Source: CBETVX01 sp965539935 (lineage in GTDB: Bacteria; Bacillota; Clostridia; Peptostreptococcales; Caminicellaceae). From it: 37,144 nt of DNA. The notes beneath the pieces were generated by a model, which worked only from the letters and a program-made list of their open reading frames with translations, was not told where the DNA came from and did not search any database. Location: positions 1 to 37,144 of the forward strand of contig CBETVX010000030.1 in NCBI GenBank assembly GCA_965539935.1. Direction: 5' to 3'. The translations under genes were made by a program, and so were the position numbers. Below, piece by piece: positions 25,301 to 32,540 of this stretch. Position 1 is the stretch's first letter, and each line of letters begins with the position of its first letter.

Positions 25301-25780
25301 AAGTCCTTAGATGATTACGGACATTTATTTAATTTAGAAAGCCATGTATTCTTCTATGGACTTAAAGAAGGAGAAATCTCTGAAATAGAACTTGATGAAG
25401 GAAAAATAATTATTGTAAAATTAGTTGAATTAGGCAAAATAAACGAAAATGGCTTTAGAACAGTAGTTTTTGAAGTGAATGGAAATAGAAGGGAAATTCA
25501 AATACTGGATAAGGGATATGGACAAAAGGAAAATGCCGATGTGACTTTGATGGCTGATCCTAATAATCCTAAGGAAATAGGAGCCCCTATACCGGGAACC
25601 ATATCTAAGATATTAGTTAATGAAGGCGATAAAATAGAGAAGAAACAAAGTATAATAATTATAGAAGCTATGAAAATGGAGACAAATATTCTATCTAATA
25701 TAAGTGGAGCTGTTGATAGTATTCCTGTTTCAGAAGGACAGCAGGTTAAAGCAGGGCAGCTACTTATGAAAATAAAATAG
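22346..25780 (+). CDS. pyc: Pyruvate carboxylase
   Basis: A full-length single-chain enzyme of 1144 residues that makes oxaloacetate from pyruvate and bicarbonate. The biotin carboxylase domain (about 1-460) shows KAAAGGGGRGMR for ATP and EMNPRIQVEHT. The carboxyltransferase domain (about 525-830) shows TDTTFRDAHQSLLATRVRT and the metal-binding HLHTHDTSGN. A PYC-specific linker/tetramerisation part follows. The biotin carrier domain ends the protein with biotinylated Lys1110 in EAMKMET. The start has a GAAGGGGGAG site. It faces away from the citrate operon, and together they feed acetyl-CoA and oxaloacetate to 2-oxoglutarate. Confidence 0.97.
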   Translation: MIKKINKVLVANRGEIAIRVFRACKELDIRTVAIYSKEDKYSLFRTKADEAYLIGERKKPIDAYLSMDEIIDIALKKGVDAIHPGYGFLSENPEFARRCKKAGIKFIGPTSETIERLGDKIKSKVLAKSVGVPTIPGVDKPITSEEEAWEFSKTCGYPLILKAAAGGGGRGMRVVYDESDLLSQFRNAKNEAKKAFGIDDIFIEKYLEEPKHIEVQILGDEHGNIVHLYERDCSIQRRHQKIVEMTPAIGIDDELRQRLCNDALKIAREVNYISAGTVEFLVDKHGNHYFIEMNPRIQVEHTITEMTTGIDIVQSQILIAQGYALDSEKIGIPSQQSIKPRGYSIQCRITTEDPDNNFAPDTGRLEVYRTGSGYGIRLDGGNGYTGSEISPYYDSLLVKIVSWSRTFEDATKKAIRSIKEMNVKGVKTNEAFLINVLNHEKFLTGQCDTHFIDDTPELFDIRPKKDYETKILKFIGEKIVNETGGIKKDYNIAPVPKIEKPKNLMGTKQIFENQGVEGVIDWIKNQNKLLLTDTTFRDAHQSLLATRVRTRDMVKIAEATSVLAKDLFSLEMWGGATFDVAYRFLRESPWRRLQDLRAKIPNILFQMLIRGSNAVGYKNYPDNVIRSFVKEAAEQGIDIFRIFDSLNWLKGMEVALDEVLNVGKIAEVCVCYTGDILDESRDKYSLKYYVDMAKKIERAGAHILGIKDMAGLLKPYAASKLIHALKNEISIPIHLHTHDTSGNGVATLLMAAEAGVDIVDTAFNSMSGLTSQPALNSVVAALKNTKLDTGIDLGNIQEISNYWTEVRKVYEEFESGLKSGTAEIYKYEIPGGQYSNLRPQVDSFGLGHKFNEVKEMYKEVNELLGDIVKVTPSSKVVGDMAIFMVQNDLNKDNIFTKGKDLTYPDSVVSYFKGMMGQPHGGFPKELQEIVLKGEKPITCRPGEVLPPEDFEEIEKKLTNDFDMKDPNIRNILSYALYPKVYSDYLKSLDDYGHLFNLESHVFFYGLKEGEISEIELDEGKIIIVKLVELGKINENGFRTVVFEVNGNRREIQILDKGYGQKENADVTLMADPNNPKEIGAPIPGTISKILVNEGDKIEKKQSIIIIEAMKMETNILSNISGAVDSIPVSEGQQVKAGQLLMKIK

Positions 25781-25802
25781 ATTTTTAAATCAATTTAGGT
25801 AT

Positions 25803-25836
25803 AAAGCACCTTTATAAATTAAGGGTGCTTTTTTTC
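25803..25836 (+). terminator. Terminator of pyc
   Basis: AAAGCACC (25803-25810) pairs with GGTGCTTT (25824-25831), followed by a T run. Confidence 0.88.
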
Positions 25837-25899
25837 TTATGTCTTTCTATGATAAAATAAAAGGGGCAAAATTATAGTAAATATTAAAGGGGACCAATT

Positions 25900-28020
25900 A
25901 TGAATTTTAACTTTTTCGAGTTTATCAAGGAAAAGCATGATATAGATTTTAATGATAAACAAAAGGAAGCGATAACCAGTATCCATGGACCGGTACTTGT
26001 TCTTGCTTGTCCAGGGTCTGGAAAGACTACTGTCCTTAATGCACGTATAGCTTATCTTACTGCAATATGTAAAGTGAGTCCAAGGAGCATATTGGCCCTA
26101 ACATTTAGTAGGGCTGCTGCTATAGATATGAATGATAGATTTAATAAAATATATGGAGAGCTCCTTGGGGAAGAAGTGAGATTTTCTACCATACATAGCT
26201 TTGCCTATAGGATAATACGCAGGTTTTACCATAGTAAAAATATAAATTATGAATTAATAGAGGGATTAAATGGGTCTTTAAATAAAAAGACCCTATTAAA
26301 GAAAATTTACAAAAATATATATAGAGGCAATATAAATGATGATAAATTAGAGGATTTAGTTAATGCAATTAGTTATGTAAAGAATTTTATGATTGACCCA
26401 GAAGAATTTGAATCATATAACATTAAAATAAGGGGATTTAAAAAAATTTATTTAGCCTATGAAGAATATAAGAAGAATAATGAACTTAATAAAATACTTC
26501 TAGATTTTGATGATATGCTAATTGAAGCCCTTAATATATTGAAGAATAATCCTATGATATTAAAAAAACTACAAAATATCTATAAATATATTTTAGTAGA
26601 CGAGGGACAGGATACTTCCTTAGTACAAAATATGATAATAGAACTTCTAGTTAAGCCTCAAAACAATTTATTCATAGTATGTGATGATGATCAATCCATA
26701 TATGGTTTTAGAGGAGCCGATCCTAGTTATCTACTTAATTTTGAAGAAAGGTTTAAAGATGCAAAGATAATTTATATGGAAAAAAACTATAGATCTACTA
26801 AAAACATAGTAGATATTAGTAATAAATTTATTAAAAATAATAAAAATAGATATCCAAAGAATATGTATACAGAAAATACTGGTAAATCACCAGTGAAAAT
26901 AGTTAGACTAAATTCAGAAAAGGATCAAATAAATTATATAATAGAGGCCATAAAAAAAACAAAGAAGCTATCAGAAATAGCTATATTATATAGAAATAAT
27001 ATATCTTCAATCCTTTTGGCCCAAAGATTATCTGAGGAAGGCATAGATTATTATATGAAGGATTACTACAAACATTTTTTTAATCATTGGGTTTTAAAGG
27101 ATATTTTAAACTTCGTCAGGTTTTCCTTTGATACCTCAAATGTACAGCTATTAGAATCCATATATACAAAGTTTAATTCCTATATATCAAAAAGGGAATT
27201 GGAGTATCTATATGAGGGGCCTCAAACTAAATCAGTATTTCTTAGGCTAATAGATATGCCTGGTATTCCAGAAATAAAGAGAAGGGGCCTAAATAGATTT
27301 GAAAATGATTTTAAATATCTAAAGACCCTAGGTCCCCTAAAGACCATTAAATTTATAAAAGAAGATTTAGGATATTCCAAAAGAATAGAAGGATACTGTG
27401 ACATAGTGGGACTTTCAATAGACAATGCAAAAAATGTACTAATAATTTTAGAAGAACTTTCTAAGGAAACCAATACCATGCATGAGTTTGTGGATAAGAT
27501 AAATGATCTAAAGAGAATTATGCACCATTCTAAAAAGAATAAATATAATGATTCCGTTACCCTTTCTACACTTCACTCGGCTAAGGGGTTAGAATTTGAT
27601 AAGGTATATATGATAGATTTAGTTGATGGAGAAATACCTACAAAGGATAGTATAAAATTTTCAGAATTAGGCCATAGGGATTATATGGAAGAGGATAGAC
27701 GACTTTGGTATGTTGGAATGACTAGGGCAAAGGAGCACTTAGAGCTGATTACCATAGATAGAAAAAGTGGAGAGATAGCCTTTCCCTCTAGATTTATAAA
27801 GGAATTACAGGAGCATATACCTGAGTCACAGGAGTATGTGAAAGATTTAGGTTTTAAGCCGTACTCCATAGTTAGACATACAAAGTTTGGGCTAGGTATG
27901 GTAAAGTATATAACACCTAAAACCATAAAAATTGATTTTGATGATAGGGGAATGAAAGAATTAGCAATAGATCTATGTATAGAAAGGAATTTATTGAAGA
28001 CAGTAAGATTTAATGACTAA
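25900..28020 (+). CDS. UvrD/PcrA-like superfamily 1 DNA helicase
   Basis: A 706-residue SF1A helicase. The Q-motif glutamine is near residue 21, Walker A is ACPGSGKTT (36-44), motif II appears as LVDEGQDT, motif III as CDDDQSIYGFRGA, motif IV as EKNYRST, motif V as TLHSAKGLEFDKV, and motif VI as VGMTRAKEHLEL. It is slightly shorter than PcrA (about 740). Motif II reads DEGQD where DEAQD/DEFQD is usual. A C-terminal Tudor-like segment (HTKFGLGMVKYI) resembles that of PcrA, which contacts RNA polymerase. Likely roles are repair or conflict resolution. AAAGGGG precedes the ATG. Confidence 0.92.
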   Translation: MNFNFFEFIKEKHDIDFNDKQKEAITSIHGPVLVLACPGSGKTTVLNARIAYLTAICKVSPRSILALTFSRAAAIDMNDRFNKIYGELLGEEVRFSTIHSFAYRIIRRFYHSKNINYELIEGLNGSLNKKTLLKKIYKNIYRGNINDDKLEDLVNAISYVKNFMIDPEEFESYNIKIRGFKKIYLAYEEYKKNNELNKILLDFDDMLIEALNILKNNPMILKKLQNIYKYILVDEGQDTSLVQNMIIELLVKPQNNLFIVCDDDQSIYGFRGADPSYLLNFEERFKDAKIIYMEKNYRSTKNIVDISNKFIKNNKNRYPKNMYTENTGKSPVKIVRLNSEKDQINYIIEAIKKTKKLSEIAILYRNNISSILLAQRLSEEGIDYYMKDYYKHFFNHWVLKDILNFVRFSFDTSNVQLLESIYTKFNSYISKRELEYLYEGPQTKSVFLRLIDMPGIPEIKRRGLNRFENDFKYLKTLGPLKTIKFIKEDLGYSKRIEGYCDIVGLSIDNAKNVLIILEELSKETNTMHEFVDKINDLKRIMHHSKKNKYNDSVTLSTLHSAKGLEFDKVYMIDLVDGEIPTKDSIKFSELGHRDYMEEDRRLWYVGMTRAKEHLELITIDRKSGEIAFPSRFIKELQEHIPESQEYVKDLGFKPYSIVRHTKFGLGMVKYITPKTIKIDFDDRGMKELAIDLCIERNLLKTVRFND

Positions 28021-28042
28021 AGTATGTCATTAGCAAATAGCT

Positions 28043-28078
28043 AAAAAGCAAATAGCCATCTTTAGCTATTTGCTTTTT
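28043..28078. terminator. Bidirectional terminator between helicase and HD-GYP genes
   Basis: AAAAAGCAAATAGC (28043-28056) pairs perfectly with GCTATTTGCTTTTT (28065-28078), loop of 8. T runs exist on both strands. The right arm contains the stop and last codons of the minus-strand HD-GYP gene. A second copy of AGCAAATAGC lies at 28032-28041. Confidence 0.85.
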
Positions 28079-29127
28079 AAATAATGTTGTACCGATAGGT
28101 TAGGGATTTCCCGTTGGATACCTTCTATTACTAGATTTTTTTCCTTAAGTAGGTCTATTACTTTCATCTCTACGGTTGTAGCTAATTGTTTTATAATACG
28201 AACCTTTGGTCTTAATGGATAATTTTCATTGATATCCTCTACTATGCCAATCTCTTTATTACTTAGTCTAACAAGTGTTCCTATAGGATAAGGATTAATA
28301 TTTTTTATAAATATCTTAACCATGTCATAATCAAAATGCCTTCCAGCAGATCCCATTAAATACTCTATTGCGTCATTAGGAGGCTGTGCAGATTTACATG
28401 GAGTATGGAATCTGATATGATCATAGGTATTTACAATAGCTACTATTTTTGATAATTTGTTAATCTTATCTCCATTGATTTTATTAGGGTAACCATAACC
28501 ATCTATTCTTTCGTGGTGCTCAAGGCAAATTATCCTTGAAGGTAGATTTCTTTCTAATAAATCCTTTAAATATTCATAGCCTTTAGTAGTATGGGTTTTC
28601 AAAACTTCTTCTTCAGCTTCTGTTAAGGGATTTTTACTACATATATCGTAGGGTATAAATGCTTTACCAATATCATGTAAAAGAGCCCCTATACAAAGGA
28701 TGTATAACTCATTTCTATTAAGACCTAATTCTATTCCTAATACTAAGGACAAGATTGCTACATTAACAGAATGTTCATATACATATTTGTCCATATTTTT
28801 TATATCAACAAGATTTATCATAATATCTCTCTGGGACACTATTTCATCAATAAGATTTTCATCCATATTATTGTATTCTATTTTTTTAAATGCTTCTTTA
28901 ACAGCAGTAGTAAGTCTAATTTTAAGCTCTGATTTTATATTATCTATTTCATTATTACTATAATCATCTAATATATATACACAATGAAAGCCATTATCTA
29001 TAGCTTCTTCAATTAGTTTATCTGTAAGTTCTATACCTTCTTTAAGAAATATACTGCCAGTATTATCATATAAGTCCTTCGCTAATAATGAACCCTTTTT
29101 TATACATCTAAGAGGGACAGATCGCAT
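28066..29127 (-). CDS. HD-GYP domain protein, c-di-GMP phosphodiesterase
   Basis: A 353-residue protein. An N-terminal region (about 1-100) resembles the DUF3391-like partner of HD-GYP proteins. The catalytic HD-GYP domain (about 112-290) has His119, HD at 151-152 with HDIGK, His179, HHE at 204-206 and DGYGYP at 209-214, so the metal ligands and the GYP motif are intact. It should hydrolyse cyclic di-GMP. A beta-rich tail (PIGTLVRLSNKEIGIVEDIN) follows the domain, as in many clostridial relatives. AAAGGAG precedes the ATG. The last codons lie within the shared terminator. Confidence 0.92.
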   Translation of the reverse strand: MRSVPLRCIKKGSLLAKDLYDNTGSIFLKEGIELTDKLIEEAIDNGFHCVYILDDYSNNEIDNIKSELKIRLTTAVKEAFKKIEYNNMDENLIDEIVSQRDIMINLVDIKNMDKYVYEHSVNVAILSLVLGIELGLNRNELYILCIGALLHDIGKAFIPYDICSKNPLTEAEEEVLKTHTTKGYEYLKDLLERNLPSRIICLEHHERIDGYGYPNKINGDKINKLSKIVAIVNTYDHIRFHTPCKSAQPPNDAIEYLMGSAGRHFDYDMVKIFIKNINPYPIGTLVRLSNKEIGIVEDINENYPLRPKVRIIKQLATTVEMKVIDLLKEKNLVIEGIQREIPNLSVQHYLKSK

Positions 29128-29548
29128 TTTTACTCTCCTTTATAATTTATTTTAAATATAACCTATAGAAAATTATTTAGTATTTATCTGCATTGTGGAA
29201 ATATTAAGAGTCTTTATTAAAATTAAATAAAAACTAAGATTTAATAGGGGAAGCAACTTTGTCGAATTTTGTTATTTTTTTATAATATCATATTATATAT
29301 ATTAATTCACTAGTGTTCAATAATTGAGAAATTTTACCGAACTTTTGTTTTTTTCACTTAAGCTTAATAAATCTAATGTTTTCGTAATGATTTTATTAGT
29401 CAGGTTAAAATATTAAATTTATTTAAGTTATATCTTATTAAGTCCAAAAATTATATAATACAATTACATGGTATTTTATTTATGTTATGGGTATTAAAAT
29501 AATATGCAATCATATAATTTATAGTAATAAGTTTTGGAGGTGAAAATA
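29128..29548. other. Divergent intergenic region, AT-rich
   Basis: The only clear signal is a minus-strand promoter for the HD-GYP gene: TTGAAC (29320 to 29315), 17 nt, TATAAT (29297 to 29292), giving a leader of about 160 nt. I see no known riboswitch fold in that leader. An imperfect inverted repeat (about 29360-29400) lies upstream of the 89-residue gene. No confident promoter for that gene was found. Confidence 0.5.
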
Positions 29549-29818
29549 ATGGGTTTGACAGTACAGCAAATGTTTGACTATATTGATGGTATAAATAAGG
29601 AAAAGCCTAATTTGATTATTAGGGCAAAAAAAGATAGCGACACATTATATTTTAAAATATATGTTGCCCACGATAAATTTTATTTAGATGTTTTTGTTGA
29701 TGAATCTAAGGATGCAAACCACCGTGAAATACTTGATATGGAAGAAAAGGAAGCCTTTAAGGTTTTGGTTATGAAAGTATTAAAGGATATAGAGGTAGAG
29801 GATATATATATTGACTAG
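29549..29818 (+). CDS. Unknown 89-residue acidic protein
   Basis: I do not recognise it. The start at 29549 follows GGAGGTG (29537-29543). The sequence alternates charged strands and helices (MFDYIDGI, LYFKIYVAH, FYLDVFVDE, EAFKVLVMKVLKDIE), with no cysteines, TM segments or signal peptide, so a small soluble alpha/beta fold is likely. The acidic tail ends VEDIYID. It is followed at once by a terminator, so it is a single-gene unit. Confidence 0.75.
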   Translation: MGLTVQQMFDYIDGINKEKPNLIIRAKKDSDTLYFKIYVAHDKFYLDVFVDESKDANHREILDMEEKEAFKVLVMKVLKDIEVEDIYID

Positions 29819-29843
29819 AGTCCCAAAGGGGCTTATTTTTTTT
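29819..29843 (+). terminator. Terminator of the 89-residue gene
   Basis: AGTCCC (29819-29824) pairs with GGGGCT (29828-29833) with one G-U pair, followed by ATTTTTTTT. The stem begins right after the stop codon. Confidence 0.75.
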
Positions 29844-29928
29844 CTTGAAATTTTTATTATATTCTAAGTATCTCACGAATAGAATAGTCCTAGAAAAGTA
29901 AAGAAAACTTTTTTAGGGAGGAAAAATT

Positions 29929-32262
29929 ATGAAAAACCATAAGCTAATCATTATTATTGTTGTAGTAATGCTCTTGATTTTACCAGTTTTTGGAGAAGAA
30001 GATAGATTATTTGAAGATAAAAATTTAGAAGTAGCCATAAGAGAAGCAATAAATAAGGAAAAAGGAGAAATAACCCAGGAAGATTTGCTAACTATAGAAG
30101 AGTTAATAATTGATAATAAGAATATATATAGTATAAAGGGAATTGAACAATTAAAAAACCTAAAGATACTTTCACTAAAGGAGAATAATATTGTAGATAT
30201 TAGCCCCCTTGCTAATCTAAATCAGCTAAAATATTTAAATCTATGGAAAAATCAAATAGAGGATATTACACCAATATCAACTTTAACAAAATTAAACACC
30301 CTAGATTTAGATGATAACAATATCAAGAATATAAAGCCTTTAGAATATTTAACTAACCTAAGGGCCCTTAGACTTGGTAGTAATAAAATAAGTACAATTG
30401 ACGGACTAGACAAACTTAAAGACCTTGAGTACCTATCTCTATGGGCCAATAGGGTGGAAGATATAGAACCTTTACAAAACCTTAAAAACCTAAAGGAATT
30501 AAGACTTGCCTATAATGAAATAAGTGATATTACTGCACTTCAAAAACTAGAAAATATAGAAATATTATATCTATTTAATAATAATATAGAAAATATTGAG
30601 CCCTTAAGTAATATGACTAGATTAAAGACACTCTACATTATGGACAATAACATAGTAAGTGTTGAAGGACTGAGGAATCTAATAAACTTAGAAAATTTAA
30701 GATTAGATAATAATAAAATATCGGATATAAGTCCATTAAAGGTACTTACTAATCTAAAGATCCTTACATTGGGAGAAAACAATATAACTGATATAAGTCC
30801 ACTATCTGCCCTGACTGAGCTAGAAGAATTAGTTATAAAAAACAATAGTATTATAAGTCTACAAAGCCTTTATAATAATCAAAAGTTAAGTCAATTAATA
30901 GCCAATGGAAATAGTATTAAGGATATAAGTTCACTAAATAATAAAACAAATCTAACCATTTTATCCTTGGCAGATAATGAAATAATAGATATAACTCCCA
31001 TATATAATAATAGAAATCTAAAATATCTTGATTTAAGTAATAACTATATAAAAGATATATCTCCCTTAAAGGAATTTAATAATTTAAATTATCTTTATTT
31101 AGATGATAATCAAATTACAGATATAACTCCTTTATTAAATAATACTGAGCTAATAAAACTTAGTCTGGCTAACAATAATATAAAAAATATATCTAATATT
31201 GATAACCTTGTTAAGTTAGAAGTCCTAAATATATCCCAAAATGATATTGATGATGTGGAAGTACTTTTTAATCTAAATAACTTAAGGAGTATCTTTTTAG
31301 AAGATATAAAGGGAGAGGGACATAAAATAAATGGCAAAATTACAGATATATATAATGACGAGTACAAGGGAGCAGATACCTATGTAATTATGATTAGTAT
31401 GGATGGAGAAGACCTTAGATTTCCAATGACAAGGGCAGATAAATATGGTAGTTTTACTTTGAAGGAAATAAAACCAGGCAATTATAAAATGATTTTTATG
31501 AAAAAGGGATATAAACCCCTTACAATTTATGACGATATAAAAGGGGATAAGAATTTTAGAATAAGATTAGAGCCCAATGTAGAAGAAAATTGGAAAACAA
31601 AAAAAACAAATAGAGTAGTATATCATTACAAAGAAGGTATGGATGTATCCGACGAAGAAATAAAACTTCATATGGAGCGATTAGAACAAATAGAGGATTT
31701 CTTTGGAAAGAAAGTAAGGCATATAATACATGTTTATATATGCACCTATCCAGAGGAAATATACGAAAGGGCCTATGGGGAAGAAAATCACTTTGCTTTA
31801 GGTACCTATGTGGCAGATACCAATAGTATATATACATTAGGTAAGGCCTTTGATTTCCATGAAACCACCCATACAGTGGAATATAATTATAATCCTAAAT
31901 ACAATATTTCCCTGGGGGAAGGGTTGGCAGTATATTTTGGCGAAGGGGAAATTGGTAGCCCCATAGTCTTAAATAGGCCACTGAATGATATGGCTAGGGA
32001 GATGCTTATAAAGGATGAATTTAAGGGCATAAAAGAGTTACTAAAGAGTTTTGAAGGAAATAAGGATTATATACAAGCAGGTAGTTTTGTAAGTTTCATC
32101 CTTGATAAGTACTCAAAAAATAGATTTAAAGAATTATTCAAAAAACTTTCTAGACCTCCTAATGAATATGAGATAGAAAGGATTTTAAACAGCATTTTTA
32201 ACAAATCAGTTGAGGAACTTGAAAATGAATGGAAGGAGTATTTATTAAAACTAAGGGGTTAA
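29929..32262 (+). CDS. Exported internalin-like LRR protein with a C-terminal zinc metallopeptidase domain
   Basis: A 777-residue modular protein. A signal peptide (about 1-22, IIIIVVVMLLILPVFG) leads into a short cap and about 18 leucine-rich repeats of 22 residues (about 57-460) of the internalin type (L-x-x-L-x-L-x-x-N-x-I-x-D-I-x-P-L). A carboxypeptidase-regulatory-like beta domain follows (about 464-543: INGKITDIYN, GSFTLKEIKPGNYKMIF). The C-terminal 230 residues hold HETTH (644-648) and a downstream EGLAVYF with Glu664, which fits the HExxH...E zinc site of gluzincins, closest to the peptidase MA family. No LPXTG anchor is seen, so it is probably secreted. Likely role: LRR-directed extracellular proteolysis; the target is unknown. 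AGGGAGG precedes the ATG. Confidence 0.88.
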   Translation: MKNHKLIIIIVVVMLLILPVFGEEDRLFEDKNLEVAIREAINKEKGEITQEDLLTIEELIIDNKNIYSIKGIEQLKNLKILSLKENNIVDISPLANLNQLKYLNLWKNQIEDITPISTLTKLNTLDLDDNNIKNIKPLEYLTNLRALRLGSNKISTIDGLDKLKDLEYLSLWANRVEDIEPLQNLKNLKELRLAYNEISDITALQKLENIEILYLFNNNIENIEPLSNMTRLKTLYIMDNNIVSVEGLRNLINLENLRLDNNKISDISPLKVLTNLKILTLGENNITDISPLSALTELEELVIKNNSIISLQSLYNNQKLSQLIANGNSIKDISSLNNKTNLTILSLADNEIIDITPIYNNRNLKYLDLSNNYIKDISPLKEFNNLNYLYLDDNQITDITPLLNNTELIKLSLANNNIKNISNIDNLVKLEVLNISQNDIDDVEVLFNLNNLRSIFLEDIKGEGHKINGKITDIYNDEYKGADTYVIMISMDGEDLRFPMTRADKYGSFTLKEIKPGNYKMIFMKKGYKPLTIYDDIKGDKNFRIRLEPNVEENWKTKKTNRVVYHYKEGMDVSDEEIKLHMERLEQIEDFFGKKVRHIIHVYICTYPEEIYERAYGEENHFALGTYVADTNSIYTLGKAFDFHETTHTVEYNYNPKYNISLGEGLAVYFGEGEIGSPIVLNRPLNDMAREMLIKDEFKGIKELLKSFEGNKDYIQAGSFVSFILDKYSKNRFKELFKKLSRPPNEYEIERILNSIFNKSVEELENEWKEYLLKLRG
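30097..31308 (+). repeat. About 18 leucine-rich repeats of 66 bp within the LRR-peptidase gene
   Basis: The encoded unit is 22 residues with an N-x-I-x-D-I core. Units are divergent at DNA level, with no identical neighbours, so the array is old rather than freshly expanded. Confidence 0.85.
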
Positions 32263-32342
32263 ATACTCCTTGGTTTTATTTGTTATTAATAGATAGGGAG
32301 CATATTTTAACTTCCTTCCTATATATTAGAATAATATATTTA

Positions 32343-32371
32343 TTGAATAGATGACTAAATTAATATAGAAT
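32343..32371 (+). promoter_or_regulatory. Promoter of the small peptide / VanW unit
   Basis: TTGAAT (32343-32348), 17 nt, TAGAAT (32366-32371), about 40 nt before the 32-residue reading frame. Confidence 0.6.
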
Positions 32372-32419
32372 TAAATATATATAGGATCAAAACAAATGTT
32401 TGTAGAGGTGAGAGATATC

Positions 32420-32518
32420 ATGAATAATAGAACAAAGAGAATAGTTGCCTTAGCAGTAGTGACTATGATGATGGTGGCTACCTTTGCAGGAGTAATATCT
32501 GCCTTTGCAGGTAGATAA
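32420..32518 (+). CDS. 32-residue hydrophobic mini-protein upstream of the VanW gene
   Basis: ATG 32420 follows GAGGTG (32405-32410) by 9 nt. The product starts MNNRTKR, has one hydrophobic helix (about 8-30, rich in A, V and M) and ends SAFAGR. A basic head plus one TM helix is the layout of Prli42/DUF4044-type stressosome-anchoring mini-proteins of Firmicutes, but similarity is only general; it could also be a leader or a processed peptide since AFA looks like a signal-peptidase site. It ends 22 nt before the VanW gene, so the two are cotranscribed. Confidence 0.6.
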   Translation: MNNRTKRIVALAVVTMMMVATFAGVISAFAGR

Positions 32519-32540
32519 AAAAGGAGGACAAAATATACTA

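Noticed and set aside
29128..29291. Possible c-di-GMP riboswitch in the long leader of the HD-GYP gene.
   Set aside because: None of the conserved GEMM-type motifs, nor a convincing pair of helices, could be found in the leader.
30097..31308. CRISPR-like regular spacing of 66 bp.
   Set aside because: The period comes from 22-residue leucine-rich repeats in an open reading frame; DNA units are divergent and not separated by spacers.
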